Part shown: positions 23,463-34,929 of the stretch, one piece after another
Numbering within the stretch: position 1 is the stretch's first letter
Layout: each line of letters starts with the position of its first letter
Source: Chara braunii
Lineage: Eukaryota > Streptophyta > Charophyceae > Charales > Characeae
Assembly (NCBI GenBank): GCA_003427395.1
Contig: BFEA01000007.1
Span: forward strand, 7,972,631-8,036,630
Direction of reading: 5' to 3'
DNA: 64,000 nt
Translations under genes and position numbers: made by a program
Notes under the pieces: model-generated
The model's database searches: none
What the model was told of the DNA's origin: nothing
The model's input: the letters and a program-made list of their open reading frames with translations, nothing else

Positions 23463-24894
23463 CGACCGGCGGCGATGGAGGTTTGGAGCGATTGAAGAAA
23501 CTCGAGGGGTTGAGGGTCCCGCCAGACTATCCCCCTTGGTTTTTGTTGCCAGCCCATCCGTGGGCCCGGTTGGCGAAACTGAGAGGGGGCGCCGACGGTC
23601 TCCCCCCCCCAAAGCACCGGTTTCCGATGTTCGTATTTTTATTTTTACCTTTATTTTTATTTTTCTTTAGTTGTCGGTCCCGTTTCTGGGGCGCGGCGAC
23701 AAAGCCGGTATCGAGGTTGTTTGCGGGGTACCACCCAGCGTGCGCTGAAGGGGCCAGCGGTTGCAATCCCCGTGAAGTGGCCATCACGACAGTCGAGGAC
23801 CTGGACCACACGCGCCTTTTTGGCGGGCCAGTTTGGGTTCCTGCATGTTCGGGATGCTAGCGAAATTTCTCTATCCTGCCTGTCTTGAAGACGCGGACCA
23901 AGAAGTCAACATACATGCGGGATTGTGGGCGATTAGCCCACACGGTGGAAGAAGCCGAGTGGCGGGAACCTTCTGCAGGTCCACCAGCCACCTAAGATCT
24001 GTTGTGACCGGTTTGAGTGTGAGCATGCTCATTGGGGCTCGAAAGACGGTGAGCCGTGTCTGGGCACAATGGGAAGGGTGCGCCAGGGCGGGGGCCGCAG
24101 GCTGCAGCGGCCGGTCACATAGGACCCCTCCCCACGATCCAAGCGGAAGACATCGTCATGGTGGGGTGTTTGGTTGGGACACCACAGCTGTGGTGGTGCC
24201 GCTTACCACCCACGATCTGTTGTGGGAAGTTTGACCGTGAGCATGCCTGGTTGGGACCCGAAAGGACAGTGAACTAGGCCGGGCACAGTGGGCCAATGGC
24301 ACTGTGGGGAGGCTCACGGCAGCACTGCCGTGCAAATCATTCGTCGCAGTTGGATATATGGGCGAAAGACTGACCGAACCTCCTAATAGCTGGTTCTATC
24401 CGAAGTCTCCCGAAGAACAGCCGCAACTGTTGAAGGGCTTAGCGCAGGGCAGTGTGAGTATGCGCTGTAACCTGGGGCTGGCACGAACGCAAAGGAGGAT
24501 AGAAGGAAAGGGCCGAAGGAGGGGAAACGAACCCGGACGCAGGCCGCGCCAGGTGCATGCAGGAGAGAAGAAGATGAGAAGAAGAGGGTGAACGGGAGGG
24601 CGGGTGAGAGTGAGCAAGTGAAAGTTGAGGCAAGGTTGGAAAGAAGACGCTCGTGGGAGCCGGAGGAGCGGGTGCAGAGAGAGACAGAAGACTGGATCTG
24701 GCCATCGAAGCTGCTGCAATGGCACATGGAGAAATCAAAGAAACTCAGCGACGAGAAGGGAGATAATGAGGGATGGACCTAGGCGCGATTTTGCACCAGG
24801 TGCATCCAATAATAAAGGAAAGGGAAAGATGGAGTTCTTGCCCAATACGTGGTGAGATCGGACGAGCCAAAGATCAAAACGGGGGTTTAAAGAG

Positions 24895-25145
24895 CGGGCG
24901 AATCCATATTTAAGGTTAGTTCTAGTAAAGAGTCAGTGTTTAAGGAGGTTAGTGAGAAAATTAGTACGCGGAGCTATGGCGGAAAGGAAACGAGGAGTGA
25001 GGGAAAGAAGTGTGACTCTTGCCCGTTTCTTGATGAAAACGGGCAAGGGAGGGCTCAAGCCGGGGATTTTTGGCCCTGGCGACTCCGATTTTGTAATCAG
25101 ATTTAGTAGAGAGTTAGTGAGTTTGGAGCTCGTAGGAAACAGAAG
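24895..25145 (+). repeat. D-type units with loop-conserved hairpin
   Basis: Two diverged units around TTAGTAGAGAGTTAGTGAG and ATGGCGGAAAGGAA. The hairpin at 25021-25044 pairs GCCCGTTT with AAACGGGC around loop CTTGATGA. Equivalent hairpins with other stems lie at 54610, 60282 and 60731. Confidence 0.6.
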
Positions 25146-25599
25146 TGCGCGGAGGTGGCGGGAGACTAGATATGGTTGGAAAAAGAAACTGCGAGTAAGG
25201 ATGTGAAGCGGGGGTTTCAGTGTATTGCAGAGAGATTGGTCGTACCGGATTTTGATTTCGGGCAGCGGTTTGGCCGGTGTGATTCGTAGAGGCTGCTCTG
25301 AATGTATATGAAAACTACGGGGAAGGAAAAGCCGGCAGTGTATTTTCCCATGTTCTGCGACTGGTTCATTCTCATTTCCCACAGTTCAAATAGCGGAGTA
25401 GGTCAGGCCGCTCTTTCCCCTCGTGATAGTCATCTTCAGTATGAGGCTGCTTCTGTTTGGCGTCGAGATCTTTCGTTGGCAACAGCGTTGCTGCTTGGGG
25501 CCATGGTGGTGTTGCACATTGGGCTCACTCAAGTTTCCAGCTGCCATGATTCCGGGGTTGTGCACACGATCAGGGAAGAAAGGGAGCGGAGTGTGCACA

Positions 25600-25605
<6 letters not shown>

Positions 25606-25689
<84 letters not shown>
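25606..25689. repeat. (GA)n microsatellite
   Basis: About 42 GA units; translates to meaningless Arg-Glu repeats. Confidence 0.97.
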
Positions 25690-25691
<2 letters not shown>

Positions 25692-26329
25692 AAGGTGGGG
25701 CACACACGTACCTGAGGCTGCGATGGAGCAAGAAGGCAACAACACCTTTTTCATCATTTGGCTCTTTTGGTGAGTGACGGGGCGAAGCCCCTAATCATGT
25801 TCGTTTGTCACCAACAATCTTCCCTCGTCTCGATCGTGGTCATCTTTGTCCTCACGGTTGTATTAAATGATTCGTTAGCCCTGGCTGTCTTCCCAATCGA
25901 AGTGGTGCGTGTGCTGGAGTTCGTGGAGACCTTGTTGAGCCTCATGGAGATCCTGGTGCTCTTTGGTTAACTACATCGCCATTTTTGCAGCCAAGACGTG
26001 TGCCTTCGTGATCCTCATAATCAGACCGCTCGTCGTCATCGTCTAGATCGTGGGGTTCATGTTCATCTTAGTGAACATATGTGTGTGCACGCTCAGGAGA
26101 GAAATGAAGTATATCCTGCAGTGCATCTTCCCGTATTCTTGTGGAAGATTCACTCTCATTTTTGCACATTTGGTGAACAGTGGGGAACGGCCTATAGCAG
26201 CCACGCTCTCGTCATCCTCACGCTCGTCACTAAGGTGTTCATTTTCTTTATAGAGATCGCCGGATTTTCTATTCATCATGGTGGTTATGGGGGGGGGTCG
26301 ACGTGATCGCTGGCTGTTGCCCACGGTAT

Positions 26330-26406
26330 AGTCCTTCGGGACATCTGTTAAAATTGGAGCGACGTAGAGAAGATTAGCATAGTCCCTGCGCAAGGATGGT
26401 ACAAAT
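26330..26406 (+). ncRNA. U6 snRNA-derived segment (pseudogene)
   Basis: GTCCTTCGGGACATC, then AAAATTGGAGCGA, AGAGAAGATTAGCAT and CCCTGCGCAAGGATG, in U6 order and spacing. The 5' stem-loop is one pair shorter than canonical U6 (loss of one C and one G), a change shared with 41325. The 3' end diverges after GGATGGTAC. It lacks a T-run terminator and has substitutions in the core, so it is a relic carried by the repeat. Confidence 0.85.
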
Positions 26407-27329
26407 TAATAGGGGATAGACCCCTACTATTTATCTTCCCTGTAGGACTCTCATGGTAAGGAGTATAGTCGGAGCCGTTCTGAGTTAGCAAAGAAATCTG
26501 AGTTGAATGACAGATTGAGAGCTCTATCTTGATTCTATGGGTGATAGTACGTGGACGTTCGTAGTGGTAGAGTGATTTATCTGGTCAATTCCATTGACAA
26601 ATGCAAGCTCAGGCTGCTGAACGCCGTTAGTTTGAAAGATTGTGGGAGCGAAGTCTGGGTGCTGAGCGTCGCTGAGAGGAAAGGTTTGTCTGAAGCTATG
26701 GTTGGCGACTAGTGCTTTCCTTTATGAACAGTTGAGTTCGCTCCTTCGGTTTTTCATCGGTAATATTAGCACCTTTCTGATCTTTGGGCGACTTTGACAA
26801 CTATCTGACTTTCGTTGGGGGGCTTGCGCTTGGGAGTTTCTATCACCTTGCTGTTCAAGGATCTGTATTTCCCACGTGCATACCTTTGTTCGAAAATGAA
26901 GTGATCTAGCGAACTCGGGAAGTATTGTGTTTCTGTTGTGCGCCGCCGTGCATTGTTGTATAACACAACTTTTCACTGTGCTTATGCACCTAATGGGCAC
27001 TTGCTAAAGACTTGTTGTAGATTACTATTGTACTTCATTGATCACGATGTGTTTTGTCAGGAGTTGCATCGGGCATCGCTGCTGCGCACTGCTGTTGCGC
27101 ATTGGTGCGTTACATTGCATTCGAATAGAACACAGGGGGGAGTAGGCTTTATTCCGACACGGTCCTTCCAGGCTGTGTAATGGTGGATTGGACAGAAAGA
27201 ACAACGTCACGGCTGAAGGGGGTGGTTAGGCTCGGCAGAGGGGGCTATTGCTGCTACTTGGAGGATAGTCAGGGGACCGTCATTCTGCATTTTGGCTTCG
27301 GTCTGACCATATTGCTGCAACTTCTGGCC
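26407..27329. other. no recognised gene
   Basis: Unassigned part of the modular element; GCTGCTG/GTTGCGC-rich near 27070-27110, similar in character to about 43700-43920 and 52790-52930. Confidence 0.4.
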
Positions 27330-27600
27330 ACCATTGCGGGGCCCTCAGGCGATTGAAGATTACAAGGCCCTCTCACGCGAGTTGAGTTGGCCCTCTCTTG
27401 TATCTCGAGCGTCTGAAACCTCTTCTTCTGCCCTTCTTACTCTAAGTCTAATCCTGATCTGAGAGGAAGGCGGCAGGCGGGATTGCAACCCGTAGGACCA
27501 CAACAAGACCTTGTGGGAGGTCAGCCCACCGATTGCGGGAGCTCTGCCGGAACCCAGGCGGGGTTCTGGAGGCAGGGAACCTCAGGTATAAGTTTCGTCT
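27330..27600 (+). repeat. module C (T-arm-like hairpin block)
   Basis: Shares GCGGGGCCCTCAGG, GAGAGGAAGGCGGCAGGCGG and GATTGCGGGAGCTCTGCC with 44036-44300 and, inverted, 52320-52590. CGGGATTGCAACCCGTAGG reads on the minus strand as CGGG-TTGCAAT-CCCG, a tRNA T-arm-like hairpin. Confidence 0.8.
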
Positions 27601-28141
27601 AACGCGTGTGATCCTTTCCCCTAACTAATTGTTATTCCTTTGAGTATTTGATTATAACTATGAAAGGTTATTACTTTCATTTTTGTTATGTATGTCAGGA
27701 CATGCATTGTGAAAGGTTAAACTAGCAAATATATATGAGGGATCGGATATTCTTTTGAGTGAATTCGAGCAAAGTAAACTGGGGGAAGGCGGAAGGAAGG
27801 TGTTTTGCATGCATTTGACCGGGTCAACCCAAGGTTGGATCCCTCTAAGTTGAATGGGTTCAGTGCTGTGTTTTACTTATGTTTGCTGGGCTGAATGTAT
27901 GATCTTTTTAGTACTAGGAATCCTAAGTTGGACGGTCCAGTCGCTGTTTCCTTAGGGTTTCTGGACAAGAGGACGGGCATCCTAAGTTGGGAAGGCTCAG
28001 AATCCTGATGTTTCTTTTGAGGTTGCTGAAAACAGAGCTGGGAATATTCTAAGTTGCGTAGACCCAGTTCTATGTGTGTGTTTTCTTCTGAGGGGGACAA
28101 AGGTATAAGACTGAGCGTACCCTTAAGTTAGGGCGGCTCAG

Positions 28142-28504
28142 TCATAAGCCATGAACAAAAAGACCAACCAAAAGTATAGAATTTTGATATATATTATACG
28201 AATCTATACCATCTGTCGGAATGATGTCGCTATCGGTTGTAACAACATGGTCGTCGACTAAGTGTGAGTAGTTAGGAAACACTTTCCGACATTGACAGTC
28301 TGATGGGTTAGGCAGGGAGATCTGAGGTGTGACGCTGAGCGCAACTTCCGTGAAATTAGAGAATTGGGCGCAAGTTGGCGGCAACAACTTATCACAGATA
28401 CGCAGGTGTGCTGCGGCATCAGGGTCAGGGTACAAGTGGAGCACCTGGGGTGCATGCAAGGCTTGTCGGAGTCCTGTTACCTGAGACACCTCGTGCATGT
28501 GCAC
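28142..28504 (-). pseudogene. Penelope-like RT protein, upstream region
   Basis: Minus strand: FTEVALSVTPQ..NPSDCQCRKVFPNYSHLVDDHVVTTDSDIIP. The C-x-C...H-V-TTD-D-I pattern is the conserved block upstream of the RT core in the family whose RT has GIPMGTN. It ends at a possible 5' splice site (GATG/GTATAG), then stop. The connecting RT fingers are not found; the RT core is at 22168-22839 on the same strand, with a modular repeat in between. Recognition is by pattern memory, so moderate. Confidence 0.55.
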
Positions 28505-28794
28505 AACAAACGCTATGTTTGAATCGTCGTGTTAAGTTGTTGCAACTGCCTCTTGCGCCAAGTGCCTGCAAAGTAGAGATCAGTATTCGAGTGAAGGTGC
28601 CAAATCCAGTCAACGTGACGTGTGGAATCGACATGTAGATGAGGTTGGGAGGAAAAATAAGAGAAAAGTTAATGATTATTATGAGAAACTATACCTAAAG
28701 TAGTGTCGACAGGAATTCTCCCAAGAATTCCCTGATCCATCGTGATGTAGTGTCAACAGGAAATCTACCAAGGATTCCCTGACCTATGTTGCCT

Positions 28795-29650
28795 GGAACT
28801 ACGCCTACCATGCCAGTAGTAGGAAACTTCCCGAGAATCCCCTGGTTAATCCTTAGTGTTGAATTCATTTGTTTAAAAGGAATGTTTATTTTTTTTTTAT
28901 TTTTTTTTTTTTGGTAAGAAGAGATGAACAGGTGCACAAAAAGGCATGGTTTTAGGGTCGGCGTCCAGTTTGGGAACTGATCCTGCCGTTGTCCTGTTTG
29001 TATGGTATTCACTATTACCAGTGAGCCAACATAATGTTTGTTCATGTACGACTCTGCATCCCCCGGTGAGTGTGTCGTGACCCAGTGTGATCCAATGTGA
29101 TCCCAATGCTCACAACCTTGCACCGACGGACCAACAGTGTCAATTCAGCAAAAGCAAACCCACCTGTAGGCTTTATTAATGTGTGAGGATTACACGAAAG
29201 AGTGCGATACGAAGAGGTGAGATGGACATGGGGGCTGGAACTACGCCTACCATGCCAGGGGTATGAAACTTCCCAGGAATCCCCTGATTAATCCTTTGCG
29301 TTGAATTCATTTGTTTAAAAGTAATGTTTATTCTTTTGAAAATTTTCACTTTTTGGTAAGAGGAGACGAAGAGGTGCACAGAAAGGTAGGGTTTTAGGCC
29401 CAGCGGCCAGTTCGGGAACTGATCCTGCCGCCGTCCTGTTCGTATGGTATTCACTATTACTAGTGAGCCAACATAATGTTTGTTCATGTACGACTCTCCA
29501 TCCCCCGGTGAGTGTGCCGTGACCCAGTGTGATCCAATGTGATTCTAGTGCTCACAACCTTGCACCGCGACATACCAACAGTGTCAGTTCAACAAAAGCA
29601 AACCTGCTTTATTAATGTGTGAGGAATACACAAAAGAGTGCTGATGTGAA
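28795..29650. repeat. 442-bp direct tandem duplication
   Basis: GGAACTACGCCTACCATGCC starts at 28795 and again at 29237; the following sequence (TTAATCC.., CAACATAATGTTTGTTC.., TCACAACCTTGCACCG..) repeats to about 29650 with modest divergence. A smaller repeat of about 45 bp (GTAGTGTCRACAGGAA) lies at 28700-28790. Confidence 0.85.
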
Positions 29651-29954
29651 AGAGGTCGCGCCTCGGGCCGACTGGCATAAGTTGACGGGTGAGTCCCTAG
29701 TCTCAACGAAGCCGCCGGATCCTTACACTCGGATGATGGATAGACGCCCACAAGAAGAACACTTGGCTGGTGCGTCAATGAAGAGAACTCTCAACGAACT
29801 CCCTGGACTGCTCGAGTATTGAAAGCAGCAATTGCCTACGAAATAACATGGAAACAAGAAGGAACACATCGCACAAATTAGCAAGACTACCACCTTTGGC
29901 ACGAGGGTTGAGCCACCCATCTCAAAGCATTAGGTGGGGGTGGCCCTGTAACGA

Positions 29955-31650
29955 TGTCGAAGCAAAAACCCTTAAAAGGGTATTTGCTCGGGTTTTTCGA
30001 TGTCGGACGCTGTCCGATTTTTTTTTATTGAATTGAGGGACTTGATGAGACTGACGTTTGCCAGATGTTTATTCACACCAAACCTACGACCGAGGGACTG
30101 AATTTAGTCCAAACGCCTGCGACATGCTATAGCGGCGGTGCGGTCGGTCACCAACCGCGTCTGGCGAGGACGGAGGGGCGTACGAGCGTTGGAATACTAA
30201 ATCTAATCCCTATCCTACTTAAAATGATGACGCGCGGCTGTTAAGTCGCGCGATTCAGAGCTTGAGCAGGCCAAAGGGGTGGCTTATCGGGCCCACCAAG
30301 TTACGCCCCAGCCGGTTAGATGGCGGGGCGACCGCTGATTGCCAAGGTGACACAATTTGGGGCTGCCTAGTCCTGAGGCTGGGTGACCTACTGGGCAGCA
30401 GCTCTTCAAATAGAAGAGCTGCGGGTTTAGCTTCCATGAATAGGAGCTAACCCAGTAGGTAACGGCATCAAGCTATTACCCAACAGACACTGGGATCGAA
30501 CTTGAAGGCACCTTATTGGGCTAGCTCCTTTTGGAGCAGCCCACCGGAAGGAACATGAGGCGCGGTTGATTTTGACCACGAGATCGTCAGATCTCACGGC
30601 CGAAACTGGCCGCGCGGATACAGCATGGCCCTTGCGCAAGGATGACACGCACAAATCGAGAAATGGCCCAATTTTTTTTTTCGATTCCTGTACGGGAATC
30701 GAACTCAGGTCCGCACAGTGGAAGGAAAGGAAGAAGGCGCCAGCAAGATGTGGGGTCTGGAGACTGTGGCCGTTGGCTTATGCCAACGGTTGCATTACTA
30801 TAAAAAAAAAAAAAAAAAAAAAAACTACAGGCGCGACAGATGGCGCACAACTATGTGGTTGGGGACTTACAATCCCCAGAAAGGACAGCAGGCGCCCGTT
30901 GAAAACGGGCAGCTGTTTTGCTGTTCAAGGTAAGTTGTTTTGTTTTTGTTTTTGTTTTCCTAGATTCTTTTTTTCTTTTGTTTGTTTTTCTTCGTTTTCA
31001 GTTCCCCCACGTCATCGTGGCATGCAAAGAGCAGGGAGAAAACGGTGAGGGGTTGCAACGAAGAAAAAAAAAAAAAAAAACGAGGCAACTGCCTCATGAA
31101 AAAAAAACAGCCTTTTGGGCAGTGTGGGAGCACGATCAGCTCCCCACGCGAATATTCGTGGCCGCGAGATCTGAAATCTCGCGGCTCACGATGACGCGCG
31201 TGAAGAAGGGAGTGAAGGAGTTTAAATGGAGGAGGTTGAAGAGAGGGAGAAGGGGAACGTTAGAGTTAGGAGGGGGAGGTCCTACTCCTCCCAACCTGAC
31301 AACTACCCTCCCGGTTTTCAGGGGAGGGCAGGAAAAATGCAAGGGGGGAGGAAAAGCAACAGCCACAGCCACGAACGTGGTCGCAGCCGTGCTTCAAGTA
31401 CAGGCTAGCCTGAATGTGGCTATTCAGGCCAAGCCTGTAACTTGAAGGGACAGGGGGGAATGTGGCTGAGTACAGCCACTTTTGTGACGTACCTACACTT
31501 GATAAAGTGCTAGGTACAAGGAAAAAAGGGAAAAAGGAAGGAGGCAGTTGAGGGTAACTGCCTCCCTAAGTGTGTGGTTGAGGTGCGATGACCTCAGACC
31601 CTTGATCGTGTTTGATCAAGGGCCCTAGGCAAGTGACGAATTTTGCCTGG
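29955..31650. repeat. hairpin-train element
   Basis: Begins with a module-A-like end (TGTCGAAGC, ACCCTTAAAAGGGT). From 30304 to 31650 I count about 16 separate hairpins, each a different sequence: for example a three-way junction closed by ACCTACTGGG/CCCAGTAGGT (30386-30460) with an internal 10-bp stem GCAGCTCTTC/GAAGAGCTGC, GCCGCGAGAT/ATCTCGCGGC (31161-31185), a multi-stem hairpin (31392-31446), GGAGGCAGTT/AACTGCCTCC (31540-31565) and CCCTTGATC/GATCAAGGG (31599-31622). No protein-coding frame is credible. Confidence 0.75.
30617..30680 (+). ncRNA. U6 snRNA 3' end with T-run terminator (partial)
   Basis: GATACAGCATGGCCC, then TGCGCAAGGATGACACGCAC, AAATCGAGAAATGG and a run of ten T. Versus U6 it lacks about ten bases (AGAAGATTAG) between two AG copies and the whole 5' half, which is replaced by unrelated hairpins. 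This is the best-preserved U6 3' part in the window. Downstream (30681-30720) a tRNA T-arm-like block lies on the minus strand (GAGTTCGATTCCC). Confidence 0.85.
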
Positions 31651-31984
31651 GGGCAGCAGAGGCTGCTGCTGGCAGTGGAGTGCGGCGAGGAGGACGAGAC
31701 AGCCATAGCCTGGCTGGACCACTCTGCTTCATCCAATGGCTGGCTAGTCTAGGGGGATTTATGGCAGCGCAACAAGGAGCGGCTGTGAGATGCGACAGGG
31801 GGCGACAACGACACTGCGGCGCTGGGAAGGTGCTGTGGCACGGCGTCATCAGCGGCCATAACGGCAGTACTGAGGAGGTGTTGCACGAGCGGTGCGGCGT
31901 TGCTGGCAGCCATTTTTCTTACGCGTTGGGGAGGTGTTGTCTGGGTGACGCGGCGTCGACGGCGGCTATTGCGGCAGTGCAGGG

Positions 31985-32400
31985 AAGTGTTGCCGGACTT
32001 GTGGCTTGGCAACACTTGATTTTTTTTTTGGCAGGGAAGTGCTGCCGGACTTGTGGCGCGGCACTTGATTCTTCTTTTGGCAGGGAAGTGCTGCCGGATT
32101 TGTGGCGTGACGACACTTGATTTTTCTTTTGGCGGGGAAGTGCTGCTGGGATTGCGGCGCGGCGGCACTTGATTTTTTTTGGCGGGGAAAGTGCTGCCGG
32201 ATTTGCGGCGCGGCGGCACTTGATTTTCTTTTGGCGAGGAAGTGTTGCCGGACTTGCGGCACGGCGGCACCTGAATTTTCTTTTGGCAGGAAAGTGCTGC
32301 CAGATTTGCGACGCGACGACACTTGATTTTTCTTTTGGCGGGGAAGTGTTACCGGATTGGTTTTCTTTGGTGTGGAAATGTTGCTGGATAGTGACACGAC
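31985..32400. repeat. 51/52-bp minisatellite
   Basis: AAGTGCTGCCGGAYTTG recurs at 31985, 32037, 32086, 32138, 32189, 32240, 32292 and 32344. The minus strand is open in several frames at once, giving Lys/Pro/Arg-rich repeats; this is a by-product of the repeat. Confidence 0.92.
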
Positions 32401-34089
32401 AACAGGGATTTGCGGCACGGCAGCGGCGGAGTTTTTTTCTACGACACGACATCTGTTTTGTTTGATAAGGTTGTGCTACCAGAGTTGGAGCGTGCGGCGG
32501 CGACAACGTGATGTGGGGGCAATTAGCGCGCGCGACACTACGAAATCTACGCAAGGAGAGTGTTGGGGATTGGGACTGCCTCGACTCTTGCGGCAGTGGT
32601 GTCAGACCACTTGGGACTGCCTAGGACCAGCTACGACTGGCGCAGGGCATATGCGGTCACAACGGTAACTGGTTGGGTTTAGCGGAACTCCGGTCTTTTT
32701 TGAAGTGCGGCGTGAAGTTATTGTGGTCAAAGGTTTTTTGACAAGGTGGTTGGTGGCATAGGACCATCTGAGACCACTTGGGACCGGTTGGGACAAACGT
32801 GGGACCAGTTGGGACTGTCTTGGAACCAACATTTTTTTTTGGGCTCGTGCGACTTGCCGCCATCGAATCTGGGACTACCGCGTGCGGGACTTGCAAGTCG
32901 GGAACAAATTCGGACAAGCAGTTGGCTTGAGACTTGCCTTGGAACCGCGGTTTTCTTTTGCGACACGTATATTCTTTCTTGGCTTTCTCGAGTAAGCCAG
33001 GGCGCGTTCGGCACCACTTCACTCAAGGTTAGTTAGTTGATTGACTCGGATCCCTGTCACACCTGTGTGAACCCACACTCTGCTTGGCCTTGTTTGTTTT
33101 GAACATTCAGAAGAAAAGGTCGAGTAAAGCGTGTGTGGTCATGCATGTGAAAAATGGGATCTGGAGGGAGTATGGGTTGCTGAATTTTTTGAACCTGTTG
33201 GTTGTTTTTGTGTGTGCAGGTAGGTAGAAGGATGCTTGCAAAGGAGATTGATTATGCCTATTTGAGAAGAGGGAAAATGATTGTCTTCTTTTTGTTTCTC
33301 ACCTACTTGCATGTCAAGAAAGTGTTTTGAAAAATATTAATTTAGTATGCTCCGTAAAATGAATTCGATTCTAATAAAGCAGATAAGGACAAACGAATGT
33401 AACTTTCTATCATGAACAACTCTTATCTGTCCAAATAAATCTATTTGTGGTGGACATGCTCTTTTTCAAGGAAGCATGTGGGGCGGGGGTTTGTTGCTTT
33501 AGGAGTCGGCCCTATTATCGACCCAAAGTGGACCGTTCTACGGGGGGGTACTTTGCCAATTCGGTGGAGACGGTCCGACTTATGAGATCCGAGTCTTGTG
33601 CTCGGGCGAGAATAAGGAGTATCCCAGACCACTTCCTAGAGGGAGAGGCATGCAACACTTCAAGCAATGCCCCTAATCAAGGATCATCCACAAAACAGCC
33701 CGTCATCCAAGAAGGTTGAGAAACGTCTGGAGACGGGTGTGTGCGTGTCCAATCTTAGGTCGGCAATAGGATGGAATAAATAACTTTAGTAGCACATCTC
33801 ATCAAGTCAAAACTAAGACGCACCGACTAACTTGTCGGCTGCATTGAGGTTATTGTCGAAAGCCAACTGTATGATTTTTGTGGAATTCGACCCGGGGTGG
33901 TCGGATTCTATTTTGATATTGTGTTATTGGATGTATCTAATGATGATTATGATTCATTCAGTTATCATTTCAGATCGGATATATGTTCCTGTCGACTACG
34001 GTCGATTCTTTTTTATGTAACTATGTGTGGTTGTTATAGCTTTATTTTTAATTGGTGACAAAAGGGACTAGGATATTGGGGGTTTCACG
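32401..34089. other. no recognised gene
   Basis: GGGACYAGTTGGGAC-type short repeats at 32570-32830, otherwise unique-looking AT-rich sequence; no domain recognised. Confidence 0.4.
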
Positions 34090-34650
34090 GTTGGTTGAAA
34101 CCGTCCTAGTCGATCGGCGTACGCTTCGTACTTAGGAGATCAACGCCCTAAGGAACGGATGATGTTCGGGTTCAATAGGCGTTTTAACCACGCGTACCTA
34201 TACTACAACGAGCGAGCAAACGCCCTCGACTGACCCACCTCTGCAACTGCATGTAAAAGCTTTCGCACGTGGGTCAGTAGCTCGGTAGGGATAGGGAAGC
34301 AAGCTTATGCCCCGCGGGAACCTATCCTATCGTAGGGGACCGCGGGATGTACAGCTGGCGCACCCAGCTAGAGCGGCGAAGGGACGACGTGACCGCGTCC
34401 GTCTCGACGGTTCGTGGGATTGTTTATGCGTCATCCCCGAGTTGTCTCTTTGTTAAGTTTGTTTTGTTTAAACTCCTGCGTGACATGGTCGGGAGGGCTC
34501 CCGCCTCTTCACGAGAAAAGGCGGGGGCTGATGCGCTCGACAACGAAACGCCACGTGCCCTTGATAAGTACGTGGGCGCGGCTGAGCCAACTGGGACCCC
34601 TCCCACAATGGAGGAGGGGTGAACGAGGCTCGAAAGTCTAACAGGGTGGG
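34090..34650 (+). repeat. module B copy
   Basis: Collinear with 48245-48668: ACAACGAGCGAG..GCCCTCG, CACCTCTGC, TCAGTAGCTCGGTAGGGATA (A-box-like), CCTATCGTAGGGG, CTGGCGCAC, CTCCTGCGTGAC, GGGAGGG, and GATGCGCTCGACAACG at 34527. Here that block reads CTGATGCG...CGAAAC, reminiscent of a hammerhead core but with C instead of A at position 9. Confidence 0.7.
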
Positions 34651-34929
34651 CCCCTAAGATGCGAGTACAATTTTTTTATTTTTTTTGTACGTGAGACATG
34701 CCTAGCATACATCCACTTGCATGCTTATGGAAACAAGGACCAACAACCGATCCGAAAGTGAAATCACAAGGAATATCTTCAAAAACAGCGACTTACAAAT
34801 ATATTATCAAACAAAAATTGGGGATCCATGAAGAAAAATCAACAATTTATGGAAGACGGTATTCCGTACAGCATGGTGAGCCAAAGGACAAAATAGGCAG
34901 TGAAGTGTAGAGAGAAAGGAATCACTCAC

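Larger units (their letters stand above)
22839..28140 (+). mobile_element. single-arm copy of the structured modular element (A-D-U6-C)
   Basis: Starts TGTCGACGCG with the ATACCCTTAC.. hairpin of module A and contains, in order, a tRNA-like segment (23396), D-type hairpin units (24895-25145), a U6-like segment (26330), GCTGCTG-rich sequence (about 27070), module C (27330-27600) and a diverged CTAAGTTG array (27840-28140). The same modules, in nearly the same order, form the left arm of the 16-kb palindrome. No second inverted arm was found; both flanks are Penelope-like RT on the minus strand. Confidence 0.7.

Noticed and set aside
25302-25773. Arg-Glu repeat ORFs
   Set aside because: Translation of a (GA)n microsatellite.
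30681-30720. A complete tRNA gene on the minus strand after the U6 tail
   Set aside because: Only a T-arm-like block is visible; no D arm, anticodon arm or acceptor pairing.
31749-32554. Three overlapping Lys/Pro/Arg-rich minus-strand ORFs as a repeat protein
   Set aside because: All come from the 51/52-bp minisatellite; mixed 51 and 52 periods shift the frame, so no constant protein repeat is kept.
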